DNA of 64,000 nucleotides, taken from NCBI RefSeq assembly GCF_003688285.1, contig NZ_RCNT01000001.1, positions 62,001 to 126,000 of the forward strand, given 5' to 3'. The stretch is from Rhodophyticola porphyridii. GTDB taxonomy: Bacteria; Pseudomonadota; Alphaproteobacteria; Rhodobacterales; Rhodobacteraceae. The position numbers and the translations under genes were made by a program. Below the pieces are notes generated by a model. The model did no database searches. It was not told where the DNA came from and was given only the letters and a program-made list of their open reading frames with translations. Below are positions 34,623-42,735 of the stretch, one piece after another. How positions within the stretch are numbered: position 1 is the stretch's first letter; each line of letters begins with the position of its first letter.

Positions 34623-34913
34623 ATGGCACAGAAACCCATGACCAAGACCCAACTGGTTGCCGCCCTGGCCGACGAGATGGGCAGTGACAAGAAAACCGCA
34701 AGCGCTGCGCTGGATGCAATCGCTTCGGTCGTGACCAAAGAAGTGTCCAATGGTGGCGCCGCCACCATCCCCGGTGTTGGCAAGGTTTATTGCCGTGAAC
34801 GGCCCGCCCGCATGGTGCGCAACCCCGCAACGGGCGAGCAGATCCACAAGGATGCCGACAAAGTGGTCAAGGTGACCATCGCGAAAGCCCTGAAAGACAG
34901 CGTGAACGGCTGA
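34623..34913 (+). CDS. hup: HU-family nucleoid DNA-binding protein
   Basis: The 96 aa histone-like protein compacts and bends DNA. The helical body (MTKTQLVAALADEMGSDKKT) and the beta-arm RPARMVRNPATGEQI with the intercalating RNPATG motif are as expected for HU/IHF. AAAGGAG stands 10 bp before the ATG, an unusually good ribosome-binding site, consistent with high expression. A strong rho-independent terminator follows at 34936. The N-terminus is slightly longer than E. coli HU (5 residues). Confidence 0.95.
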   Translation: MAQKPMTKTQLVAALADEMGSDKKTASAALDAIASVVTKEVSNGGAATIPGVGKVYCRERPARMVRNPATGEQIHKDADKVVKVTIAKALKDSVNG

Positions 34914-34935
34914 TTGCCGACGCAGGCAAGACATG

Positions 34936-34967
34936 AAAGGGTCGCCCGGTTGCGGGCGACCCTTTTT
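34936..34967 (+). terminator. Rho-independent terminator of the HU gene
   Basis: A perfect 13-bp stem pairs 34936-34948 with 34953-34965, with a GTTG loop, and continues in a T-run. It begins 22 bp after the HU stop codon and precedes the EamA gene by ~20 bp. Confidence 0.9.
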
Positions 34968-34988
34968 CACTGAAGTAAGGCAATCACG

Positions 34989-35858
34989 ATGGACCTGCGC
35001 GCGATCCTGCTTGGTCTCGGCTTTGCGCTGATCTGGTCATCGGCCTTTACCTCGGCCCGGATCATCGTGGAGGCCGCGCCGCCGCTGACCGCCCTCGTGC
35101 TGCGATATGCGCTTTCCGGGCTTGTCGGTGTCGGTCTGGCGGTCTGGCTTGGACAGACATGGCGGATCAGTCGCGGCCAGTGGCGCGCGGTGCTGATTTT
35201 CGGGGTGTGTCAGAACGCGATTTACCTGGGTTTGAAATTCGTGGCGATGCAATGGATCGAGGCGTCGGTGGCCGCTATCATCGCATCGACCATGCCGCTG
35301 ATGGTTGCGGCCGCCAACTGGATCGTTTTTCGCGAAAGACTGCCGCTCATGGGCGTACTTGGCCTGTGTGCGGGGTTTGGCGGGGTGGCCCTGATCATGG
35401 GCGATCGTCTGACCATGGGTGCGGACGGCGTTGGCCTGACCCTCTGCCTGCTGGGGGCGGTGGCCTTGACCGTTGCGACCCTGGCCGTGCGCAGCGCGTC
35501 GTCGGATGGCAAAAACCTGCTGATGATTGTGTCGCTGCAGATTCTGGTGGGCGGTCTGGCGCTTTTGCCCTTTGCTGCGGCGCTGGAGCCCTGGTCGGTG
35601 ACCTGGTCCTGGCAGTTGATCGTCGCTTTCCTCTACACCAGTTTTGTCCCCGGTCTTCTGGCTACATGGATCTGGTTCATTCTGGTGGGCCGCATCGGAC
35701 CGACACGCGCCGCGACTTTTCATTTCCTCAACCCGTTCTTCGGTGTCGCGATAGCCGCGCTGCTGCTCAGCGAGCGTCTGGGCCTGGCCGACGTGATCGG
35801 CGTGGCGATCATCGCAGGCGGTATTCTGGCGGTTCAACTGTCGCGGGTGAAGGCCTAG
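34989..35858 (+). CDS. EamA/RhaT-family (DMT) transporter
   Basis: The 289 aa inner-membrane protein has ten helices in two EamA repeats, for example LLGLGFALIWSSAFTSARII at the N-terminus and the second-repeat ending FLNPFFGVAIAALLLSERLG. The drug/metabolite transporter superfamily exports amino acids or other metabolites; the substrate is unknown. It begins immediately after the HU terminator, so it needs its own promoter or readthrough. Flanking downstream gap to 36029 shows nothing convincing. Confidence 0.9.
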   Translation: MDLRAILLGLGFALIWSSAFTSARIIVEAAPPLTALVLRYALSGLVGVGLAVWLGQTWRISRGQWRAVLIFGVCQNAIYLGLKFVAMQWIEASVAAIIASTMPLMVAAANWIVFRERLPLMGVLGLCAGFGGVALIMGDRLTMGADGVGLTLCLLGAVALTVATLAVRSASSDGKNLLMIVSLQILVGGLALLPFAAALEPWSVTWSWQLIVAFLYTSFVPGLLATWIWFILVGRIGPTRAATFHFLNPFFGVAIAALLLSERLGLADVIGVAIIAGGILAVQLSRVKA

Positions 35859-36029
35859 CGGCCCCAACAGGAGATCAGCCCGAGCCCCCCGTAAAGATCT
35901 GGAGCGGTGGCCGCCCGCAGGCGCCACATGGCGGCGCTGATGGTGAAACGCCTCGTACAATTCGGCTGAATTGTGGCAGACCTGCCCGGCGGCACCGGCG
36001 GCCGCCCATGGAATGTGACGCGGCACGGC

Positions 36030-36755
36030 TCAAACCGGGGGCGCGTCGGTCGAGATTACCCGCAGATTGTCGATCGCCCAACTTGCGGTGTCGACATCCT
36101 CCGACAGGGTGGAGCCGAAGCCGATCCGCAAGGTTTCGCCGGGGGTTTCGGCAATCACCTGAACCTGAACCGTCTGGTCCTCGGCCCCCGGGGTTCCGCT
36201 TGCATAACCCCGGTCCGGCCGGTTGGGGGGCCGGGTACTGGTTTCTATCCTCACGCCATCGACAGCGTGCAGCGACAAGGATTGGCGGGCCATCATTTCA
36301 GGCCGCGTGGTGAAGCTTCGCCGTGCGATGGCGGTGCCGTTCATGTAGAACACGACCTCCTCCAATGCCCAGTCATCTATGGCGTGAAGGTCGAAACTGA
36401 TCAGAACATGGGAGCGGCTTGTGTCGAGATTATAGGTCTTGGACACGGTTTCGACGCCATTGCTGCCGCCGAAGCGCCCCAGTATGCCGCCGAAGCCAAG
36501 CGCGCTGTCTTCGAAGCGGCCGCCCTGCCAGCCGGGCGCGCCCGAGGCGAAATCCTCTGCCGCGACAAGACTGTCGGCCTCACCGAGAATGGGAACACCG
36601 CTCAGGTTCCATCCGGTGGCGGCATCCGCCCCGCCAAACCCCGATTTGATCGCTGCGCCGGAAGCCAGACCAAGAGCCACAAGACCTGCAAATGCCAGGG
36701 ACCAATCCACCGACACGGCTCCAGCCCGCCGCGCGGCATTACTCAAAAACAACAT
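36030..36755 (-). CDS. Pilin-like N-terminus fused to a beta-rich (jelly-roll-like) domain
   Basis: The 241 aa protein starts with a short basic leader then AGAVSVDWSLAFAGLVALGL, a helix resembling type IVb (Flp) prepilin segments in which Gly precedes the cleavage point and Asp-Trp replaces the usual Glu-Tyr at +5/+6. A large C-terminal part (~residues 50-241) has lectin- or carbohydrate-module-like strands, such as SRSHVLISFDLHAIDDW and SWAIDNLRVIS. The ATG 36755 has AAGGAT upstream. No pilus assembly genes lie in the window. Function as a surface adhesin or minor pilin is an inference. Confidence 0.65.
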   Translation of the reverse strand: MLFLSNAARRAGAVSVDWSLAFAGLVALGLASGAAIKSGFGGADAATGWNLSGVPILGEADSLVAAEDFASGAPGWQGGRFEDSALGFGGILGRFGGSNGVETVSKTYNLDTSRSHVLISFDLHAIDDWALEEVVFYMNGTAIARRSFTTRPEMMARQSLSLHAVDGVRIETSTRPPNRPDRGYASGTPGAEDQTVQVQVIAETPGETLRIGFGSTLSEDVDTASWAIDNLRVISTDAPPV

Positions 36756-36969
36756 AAGACATCCTTTAATGTACCCCAATTTCGACGCATTTCGTCGAAA
36801 CGTGGCCAAATAAAGGCAAGAAGATGGCGCCCTCCGCGCATTGTATCCGTAACAGAAACTGTTAACCTTAACGCTTGGGACTGTAGGTGAACTCCGTGGA
36901 AACGAACTGTTTACGGAGATATTCGGCGGCCTTTCGCAGACCCGCGCAGGGCCTCACCCTCACGGGGCC

Positions 36970-37179
36970 TCAGCCGATACCGGAAACAATGGCCTGCGTC
37001 AGATCCCTGAACAGTCCCGGCGATGCCAGATCGGTCTGAAGCCCGGTCGAGAGGTCTTCGACACCGGATGCAACCGCCGAAACCGTCACGAGGGCAACGC
37101 CCACGCAGGCAACCGTCAGCACCGTCCATCTGAGTTTCAGCGCGCCGGCCTCCGATAGTATGAAATCTGCAATTCGCAA
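36970..37179 (-). CDS. Small Flp-pilin-like protein
   Basis: The 69 aa product is a short leader (MRIADFILSE) followed by AGALKLRWTVLTVACVGVAL and a hydrophilic helix VEDLSTGLQTDLASPG. This is the layout of type IVb Flp-like pilins. A GGAG stands ~8 bp before the TTG start (37179). It precedes the fused protein gene at 36030-36755 on the same strand (214 bp gap) and shares its N-terminal motif. It might be the major subunit, with the larger protein as a minor or tip subunit; not shown. Confidence 0.6.
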   Translation of the reverse strand: MRIADFILSEAGALKLRWTVLTVACVGVALVTVSAVASGVEDLSTGLQTDLASPGLFRDLTQAIVSGIG

Positions 37180-37274
37180 CTTGCCGCTCCAGCCAGCCGC
37201 CCCCTGACCGCAGTCATGCCTTCAGATTCGGGCGAAATCATGTGGCTGGTATGGCCGGCAGATGAAAGCGGCGC

Positions 37275-38375
37275 TCACCCGATACGTCCCCCGGCATCGC
37301 CCACCTGCCCGCGATGCAGCAGCACATGGTCCAGCAGGACGCAGGCCACCATCGCTTCCCCCACCGGGACCGCGCGGATACCGACGCATGGGTCGTGACG
37401 TCCCTTGGTGATGATCTCCGTCGCTTCGCCCGATTTGGTGATAGTCTTGCGCGGAGTGAGAATGCTGGAGGTGGGCTTGACCGCAAAGCGCACGACCACA
37501 TCCTGACCGGTCGAAATGCCGCCCAGAATGCCGCCCGCGTGATTGGAACTGTAGATCGGGCCATCGGGGCCCATGGAAATCTCGTCGGCATTTTCGCTGC
37601 CGGTCAGGGCCGCGGCGGCCATCCCGTCCCCGATCTCTACGGCTTTGACCGCGTTGATCGACATGCAGGCGGCGGCAAGATCGGTATCCAGCTTGCCATA
37701 AACCGGCGCGCCCAGACCGGCGGGCAGGCCCGAGGCCGCCACCTCGATCACGGCGCCGACGCTGTCGCCGGATTTACGCAAAGCATCAAGGTAGCCGGCC
37801 CAAAGCTCGACGGCCTGCGCGTCTGGCGTCCAGAACGGGTTCCGGTCGATCTCGGCAAGGTCGATGCGGGTGCGGTCGATGGGATGCGGGCCCATCTGCA
37901 CCATGTATCCGGTGATCTTCACGTCGGGCAGCAGCATGTTCAGCGCCGCGCGTGCGACACCGCCTGCGGCCACCCGCGCCGCCGTCTCCCGCGCAGAGGA
38001 TCTCCCGCCGCCGCGCGGATCACGGATGCCATATTTCTGCCAATAGGTGATGTCCGCATGGCCGGGGCGGAATTTCTCGGCGATATCGCCATAATCCTTG
38101 GAACGCTGGTCGGTGTTGCGGATCATCAGCTGGATCGGTGTGCCGGTGCTGCGGCCCTCATAGACGCCCGAGAGAATCTCGACCGCGTCGGCTTCGCGCC
38201 GTTGGGTGGTGTATTTGCTCTGTCCCGGTTTGCGCCGGTCCAGCCAGCGTTGCAGATCGGCCGGCTCGACCGGGACACCGGGCGGGCAGCCGTCGATCGT
38301 TGCGCCAAGTGCGGGCCCGTGGCTTTCGCCCCAGGTCGTGACGCGGAAGAGATGGCCAAAGCTGTTCAGTGACAT
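37275..38375 (-). CDS. aroC: Chorismate synthase
   Basis: The 366 aa FMN-dependent enzyme converts 5-enolpyruvylshikimate 3-phosphate to chorismate, the last common step of aromatic biosynthesis. The N-terminus [19 protein letters not shown], the [16 protein letters not shown] motif and [17 protein letters not shown] are diagnostic. Length is the family norm. It is transcribed divergently from the thiBPQ operon, sharing the 38376-38663 regulatory gap. Confidence 0.96.
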   Translation of the reverse strand: MSLNSFGHLFRVTTWGESHGPALGATIDGCPPGVPVEPADLQRWLDRRKPGQSKYTTQRREADAVEILSGVYEGRSTGTPIQLMIRNTDQRSKDYGDIAEKFRPGHADITYWQKYGIRDPRGGGRSSARETAARVAAGGVARAALNMLLPDVKITGYMVQMGPHPIDRTRIDLAEIDRNPFWTPDAQAVELWAGYLDALRKSGDSVGAVIEVAASGLPAGLGAPVYGKLDTDLAAACMSINAVKAVEIGDGMAAAALTGSENADEISMGPDGPIYSSNHAGGILGGISTGQDVVVRFAVKPTSSILTPRKTITKSGEATEIITKGRHDPCVGIRAVPVGEAMVACVLLDHVLLHRGQVGDAGGRIG

Positions 38376-38448
38376 CGGAAAACTGCCCTCGGTTGCTTTC
38401 CGGAGTTAGCCGCAGAAAGCCGGAATGCCAAGGGTCAACCCGATCCTC

Positions 38449-38476
38449 AAAACTTGTTTAATGTTAAACTAGTTTT
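38449..38476. promoter_or_regulatory. 28-bp AT-rich palindrome between aroC and the thi operon
   Basis: AAAACT-T-GTTTAA-TG-TTAAAC-T-AGTTTT is symmetric except for the two T:T positions; both arms are otherwise exact. It stands out from the surrounding GC-rich DNA and lies 74 bp downstream (relative to the plus strand) of the aroC start and ~57 bp before the TPP riboswitch. It may be an operator or overlap the thi promoter. Terminator function is unlikely because the stem is AT-only. Confidence 0.5.
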
Positions 38477-38529
38477 CCGGGAGGCAAGATTCGCCTTGCG
38501 GTCCGGGGGCATCGCGGATACCGCTAAAG

Positions 38530-38614
38530 ACACCTCGGGGTGGCCCATCGGGCCTGAGATGCAGCAAGCGAACCCGTAGAACCTGAACCGGTTAGGACCG
38601 GCGGAGGGAAGGTA
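38530..38614 (+). promoter_or_regulatory. TPP (THI-box) riboswitch controlling thiBPQ
   Basis: The aptamer core is present: CGGGGTG, the pyrimidine-sensor CTGAGAT (38554-38560), ACCCGTAGAACCTGA (38572-38586), and CCGGTTAGGACCGGCGGAGGGAAGG. Helix P1 pairs ACCT (38532-38535) with AGGT (38610-38613). It precedes thiB by ~50 nt. No intrinsic terminator follows, so control is probably translational: GCCTC at 38631-38635 can pair with the GAGGC that contains the thiB Shine-Dalgarno (38654-38658). Confidence 0.93.
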
Positions 38615-38663
38615 AAGGCCCAGGGTCTCAGCCTCACTTCGCCCGGCGCAATGGAGGCGTGAG

Positions 38664-39650
38664 ATGAGACACACCATCATGGCAACGGCGTTTTCTCTGA
38701 TCGCAGCGGCGGCTGCGGCGGATACTCCCGTATTGTCGATTTATTCCTATGACAGTTTTGTCGCCGAATGGGGGCCCGGCCCGCAGATCGAGCAGGCTTT
38801 CGAAGAAACCTGCGGCTGCGACGTGCAGTTCACGGGCGCGGGCGACGGCGCGGCACTGCTGGCGCGGGTCCGGCTAGAGGGTGCGAACTCGGATGCCGAT
38901 GTGGTTCTGGGTCTCGATACGAATCTGATGGATTCAGCCATGCAATCCGGCCTTTTTGCCCCCCATAATGTGGCCGTTCCGGAGCTGACCCTGCCCGTGG
39001 CGTGGCAAAGCGAGACGTTTCTTCCCTATGACTGGGGTTACTTCGCATTCGTTCACAACACAGATATGCAAGACGTGCCCGGCAGCTTTGCCGAGCTTGC
39101 GGAAAGTGAGGCGCGGATCGTGATCCAGGATCCGCGCTCCTCCACCCCCGGTCTGGGGCTGCTGATGTGGGTCGCTGCGGCCCATGGTGACGAGGCCGGC
39201 GCGATATGGAGCGGCCTTGCGGACAATATCGTCACGGTCACGCCCGGCTGGTCCGAGGCCTATGATCTGTTTCTTGAGGGGGAGGCGGATATGGTGCTGT
39301 CCTATACCACCTCTCCGGCCTATCACCTGATCGCGGAAGAGGATGACAGCAAGGCCGCTGCTGCCTTCGAGGAAGGGCACTACCTTCAGATCGAGGTGGC
39401 CGGTATGCTCGCAGGCAGTGATCAGCCCGATCTGGCCCGTGCGTTTCTGGACTTCATGCTGACGGAAAGATTTCAGTCCATCATCCCGACCACGAACTGG
39501 ATGTATCCGGCCGCATTGCCCGTGGATGCCCTGCCGGACGGGTTCGATACCCTGATCGTACCGGAGCGGGCACTGCTTTTCGACCCGGCCACCGCGGCGG
39601 CCCTTCGGGCCGATGCGTTGAATACATGGCTGACCGCGCTCAGCCGCTGA
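38664..39650 (+). CDS. thiB: Thiamine/TPP ABC transporter, periplasmic binding protein
   Basis: The 328 aa exported solute-binding protein has a signal peptide (residues 1-19) and the ThiB pattern: PVLSIYSYDSFVAEWGPG, SDADVVLGLDTNLMDSA, LPYDWGYFAFVH and the C-terminal ending FQSIIPTTNWMYPA. Thiamine or its phosphates are brought to the ThiP/ThiQ permease in the periplasm. The riboswitch upstream confirms the vitamin role. It overlaps thiP by 25 bp. Confidence 0.95.
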   Translation: MRHTIMATAFSLIAAAAAADTPVLSIYSYDSFVAEWGPGPQIEQAFEETCGCDVQFTGAGDGAALLARVRLEGANSDADVVLGLDTNLMDSAMQSGLFAPHNVAVPELTLPVAWQSETFLPYDWGYFAFVHNTDMQDVPGSFAELAESEARIVIQDPRSSTPGLGLLMWVAAAHGDEAGAIWSGLADNIVTVTPGWSEAYDLFLEGEADMVLSYTTSPAYHLIAEEDDSKAAAAFEEGHYLQIEVAGMLAGSDQPDLARAFLDFMLTERFQSIIPTTNWMYPAALPVDALPDGFDTLIVPERALLFDPATAAALRADALNTWLTALSR

Positions 39651-41188
39651 CATTCCTGCAAGGCCTCGGCGGATGTGTTGCCGCCGGGGTCGCGCTGGTT
39701 CTTCTGGGGCCTCTCGCCGCGGTTGCGCTGCGGGCTGAGGAAGCCGCGCGGCTGACTGGCGCTGACTGGGCCGCGATCCGGTTTACGGTTCTTCAGGCGC
39801 TTCTGTCTGCCGCGTTGAGTGTTGGTTTGGCAATTCCTGTCGCGCGTACGCTTGCACGGCGTGTGTTTCCGGGCCGGCGGCTTCTGGTGACGCTCATGGG
39901 CGCCCCGTTCATCCTCCCGGTTATTGTGGCCGTTTTCGGCTTGCTTGCGGTGTTCGGGCGCAATGGCTGGTTCAGCCAGGTGCTTGATCTGGTGGGTTTG
40001 CCGCCGATCGAGATCTACGGGCTGCATGGTGTCGTTCTGGCGCATGTCTTCTTCAACCTGCCGCTCGCCGTAAGGCTGTTCCTGCAGGGCTGGCTGGCAA
40101 TCCCGACGGAGCGTGTGCGGCTTGCATCCTCCCTGGGCTTCACCGCCCGGGATATCCGGCGTCATTTCGAAGTTCCGATGCTGCGCGCCACAGCGCCCGG
40201 CGCCTTTCTCGTGATCTTCCTGATCTGCACCAGCAGCTTCGCCGTGGCCCTGATCCTTGGTGGCGGGCCCCGTGCGACCACGATAGAACTGGCGATCTAT
40301 CAGGCCTTCCGGTTCGATTTCGATCTGGGACGGGCGGCGATGCTGGGTGCCGTGCAGGTCGGTATCTGTGCCGTGGCCGCACTTCTGGTTCTGCGTTTCG
40401 CAATTCCGCGTGTCCTTGGCGGCAGTCTCGATCGCGAGCCGATGCAATGGGAGGCATTTGTGGGGCGCGGGCGGTTTGCAGACGGGCTGATAATCCTGCT
40501 GGCCGCGCTTTTTCTGGTCTTGCCGCTTCTGGCGCTTGTGGGCCGCGGCGTGGACGCGATGGCGGGATTGCCGCCTTCGGTCTGGCATGCGGCGCTTCGT
40601 TCTCTTGTTCTGGCCACGGCATCGGCGGCACTGGCACTGGCGCTTGCGCTGCCCATGGCCGCCCTGATGGCCCGGCGGACACGTACGGGCCTCGAATTGA
40701 TCGGCGCGCTCAGCATCGCGATCTCGCCTCTGGTGATCGGTACAGGGGCATTTCTGATCCTGAACCCGATCGCCAATCCCGTGGCGCTGGCCTTGCCGAT
40801 CACCGGTCTTGTCAATGCGCTGATGAGTCTGCCCTTCCTGCTGCGCGCCCTGCTTCCCGCCATTCAGCAGGCAGAAGCCTCTCAGGGCCGCCTGGCCGAT
40901 GCGCTCGGGCTGAAAGGAGTCGACCGGCTGCGTCATGCAATTCTGCCGCGCATCTGGCCGTCTCTCGGATTTGGTGCGGGCCTCTCGGCGGCTCTGTCGA
41001 TGGGGGATCTCGGGGTGATCGCACTTTTCTCCTCGCCCGCACAAGGAACCCTGCCTTTGGAGATGTACCGGCTTATGGGGTCGTATCGCACCGACGACGC
41101 TCAGGGAGCGGCCCTGCTTCTTCTGGCGCTCAGTCTCGCCCTGTTCTGGGTTTTTGATCGGGGAGGGCGGTTGCGTGCTACGGCTTGA
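39626..41188 (+). CDS. thiP: Thiamine/TPP ABC transporter, permease
   Basis: The 520 aa inner-membrane permease is a duplicated two-domain form, as ThiP is: 12 helices, with EAA-type loops (ASSLGFTARDIRRHFEVPML and ADALGLKGVDRLRHAILPRI) in each half for contact with the ATPase. Both ends are overlapped, by thiB and thiQ, so the three are translationally coupled. Confidence 0.95.
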   Translation: MADRAQPLTFLQGLGGCVAAGVALVLLGPLAAVALRAEEAARLTGADWAAIRFTVLQALLSAALSVGLAIPVARTLARRVFPGRRLLVTLMGAPFILPVIVAVFGLLAVFGRNGWFSQVLDLVGLPPIEIYGLHGVVLAHVFFNLPLAVRLFLQGWLAIPTERVRLASSLGFTARDIRRHFEVPMLRATAPGAFLVIFLICTSSFAVALILGGGPRATTIELAIYQAFRFDFDLGRAAMLGAVQVGICAVAALLVLRFAIPRVLGGSLDREPMQWEAFVGRGRFADGLIILLAALFLVLPLLALVGRGVDAMAGLPPSVWHAALRSLVLATASAALALALALPMAALMARRTRTGLELIGALSIAISPLVIGTGAFLILNPIANPVALALPITGLVNALMSLPFLLRALLPAIQQAEASQGRLADALGLKGVDRLRHAILPRIWPSLGFGAGLSAALSMGDLGVIALFSSPAQGTLPLEMYRLMGSYRTDDAQGAALLLLALSLALFWVFDRGGRLRATA

Positions 41189-41864
41189 ACACACGGTCAC
41201 GAAGCTGGATGGCTTCACGCTACGGGCCGATCTTACGCTGGAACCCGGTCGGCGGCTGGCCGTTCTGGGCGCATCGGGCAGCGGGAAATCCACGCTGCTG
41301 AACCTGATTGCCGGTTTCGTTCTGCCGGATGAGGGGAAAGTCATCATCGGTGGCTTGGACCGTAGCCGGGCGAGTGTCGCCGACCGGCCGTTGAGCATTC
41401 TCTTTCAGGACAGCAACCTGTTTCCGCATCTCAGCGTTTTCGACAATGTCGCCCTTGGCCTGCGCAGCGATCTGCGGCTTGATGGCGATCAACGCGCCCG
41501 GGTTTCGGACAGCCTTGCGCAGGTGGGCATGGACGGGATGGAGAGCCGCTTGCCCGGGTCTCTGTCGGGCGGGCAGCAATCGCGGGTGGCGCTGGCCCGG
41601 ATGCTGCTCAGGGACCAGCCGCTGGCCCTCATGGACGAGCCGTTTTCGGCTCTGGATCCGGGCCTGCGGCGCGAGATGCTGGATCTGGTTGCGGCATTAT
41701 GCGACCGGACAAAGCTGACCCTTGCGATGGTGACGCATGACCTGCGGGACGTGTCCGGGCTTTGCACCGATCTTTGCCTGCTGGAAAGCGGACGGATCGT
41801 TTTGCAGGGGCCGCTGGATGACATCCTTGCCGATCCGCCGGCGCTGATCCGACCCTGGCTCTGA
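41175..41864 (+). CDS. thiQ: Thiamine/TPP ABC transporter, ATP-binding protein
   Basis: The 229 aa ATPase has Walker A GASGSGKST, the Q-loop LFQDSNLFPH, ABC signature LSGGQQSR, Walker B ALMDEPFSALDP and the H-loop MVTHDL. It powers thiamine/TPP import. I chose GTG 41175, which has GGGGAGGG upstream, over the in-frame TTG at 41154. The terminator at 41869 ends the operon. Confidence 0.94.
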   Translation: MLRLEHTVTKLDGFTLRADLTLEPGRRLAVLGASGSGKSTLLNLIAGFVLPDEGKVIIGGLDRSRASVADRPLSILFQDSNLFPHLSVFDNVALGLRSDLRLDGDQRARVSDSLAQVGMDGMESRLPGSLSGGQQSRVALARMLLRDQPLALMDEPFSALDPGLRREMLDLVAALCDRTKLTLAMVTHDLRDVSGLCTDLCLLESGRIVLQGPLDDILADPPALIRPWL

Positions 41865-41868
41865 ATGT

Positions 41869-41896
41869 AAAACGCGCCCCGGGGGGCGCGTTTTTT
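41869..41896. terminator. Bidirectional rho-independent terminator between thiQ and petC
   Basis: A self-complementary hairpin core of 24 bp, AAAACGCGCCCC...GGGGCGCGTTTT, with T6 on the plus strand and T4 on the minus strand. It lies 5 bp after the thiQ stop and 18 bp from the convergent petC stop, so it can serve both units. Confidence 0.85.
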
Positions 41897-41913
41897 CCGA
41901 TCCGGGAGTTTGC

Positions 41914-42717
41914 TTACTCGGCCGGTGTATCCGACCTGGTCCGGTGCTTGACCGGGGCCCAGATACGTTTGTTGGTAAGGTACAAAAGAACAGACAGGAT
42001 CGTGAGAAGGATGACGGACACAAAACCCATCTGCTTGCGTTCCATCATCTTCGGCTCCGCAGTCCACATCAGGAATGCGGCCACGTCCTGTGACATGCTT
42101 ACCACATCATTGGGTGAGCCGTCGTTGAACTCCACAGCCCCGTCCCAGAGCGGAGGCGCCATGGAGATGAGACCACCCTCGAACGTCTCGTTCTCGTAGA
42201 GGATCGTTCCGGCCTGCTCGACTTCCTCACCGGTATAATAGACCAGCAGGGACGCGATATATTCCGCGCCGCCGATCCCACGGAAGAGCGGGTTCAGTGC
42301 AAGCCCTGCGGGCCCGTGAAACCCGGCACGTGCCTTGGCCATCAGGCTGAGGTCGGGCGCGGTTTCCAGATTGGAGCCCGGGAAGTGGTCGTTCGGCGTG
42401 GCCGGCCTCCAGTCTTCGATGGCCGGGTCATAGATCTCGAAGAACTCGGCATAGGCGCGCACCTGTTCCTCGGGCAGTCCCGGGCCGTTTTCATCCCCAA
42501 GGGTGCGGATCGGTACGAACTGCAAGCCGTGGCAGGCCGCGCAGACCTCGGTGTAGATCTGCAATCCGCGCTGTAGCTGGTTCTGGTCATAGGTTCCGAA
42601 CGGCCCCTCGAAGGAGAAGTCGTAATCTGTCACATGACCGGCGCCGCCTGCCGCGATGGCCCCCCCGGTTGAAAGGGCCAGCGCCGTCAGCGTGCTAAGG
42701 GCAAGGTTCCTGAACAT
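41914..42717 (-). CDS. petC: Cytochrome c1 of the bc1 complex
   Basis: The 267 aa protein has a signal peptide (~residues 1-22), one covalent heme site CAACHGLQF (CxxCH), the axial-ligand region SLMAKAR and the C-terminal membrane anchor [15 protein letters not shown]. It takes electrons from the Rieske protein to a soluble or membrane c-type cytochrome. It closes the petABC operon (18 bp from petB). Confidence 0.96.
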   Translation of the reverse strand: MFRNLALSTLTALALSTGGAIAAGGAGHVTDYDFSFEGPFGTYDQNQLQRGLQIYTEVCAACHGLQFVPIRTLGDENGPGLPEEQVRAYAEFFEIYDPAIEDWRPATPNDHFPGSNLETAPDLSLMAKARAGFHGPAGLALNPLFRGIGGAEYIASLLVYYTGEEVEQAGTILYENETFEGGLISMAPPLWDGAVEFNDGSPNDVVSMSQDVAAFLMWTAEPKMMERKQMGFVSVILLTILSVLLYLTNKRIWAPVKHRTRSDTPAE

Positions 42718-42735
42718 GTCAGCGTCGTCCTTTCT

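Noticed and set aside
36756-36969. CtrA-type site (TTAA-N7-TTAAC) upstream of the pilin-like gene at 36030-36755
   Set aside because: The TTAACCTTAAC stretch near 36860 has the two TTAA elements only 2 bp apart, not 7, so it does not fit the consensus.
39473-41398. Long minus-strand open frame (641 codons) opposite thiB/thiP/thiQ
   Set aside because: It is the antisense shadow of the riboswitch-controlled thiBPQ operon and has Gln/Arg/Lys-rich non-protein-like composition.
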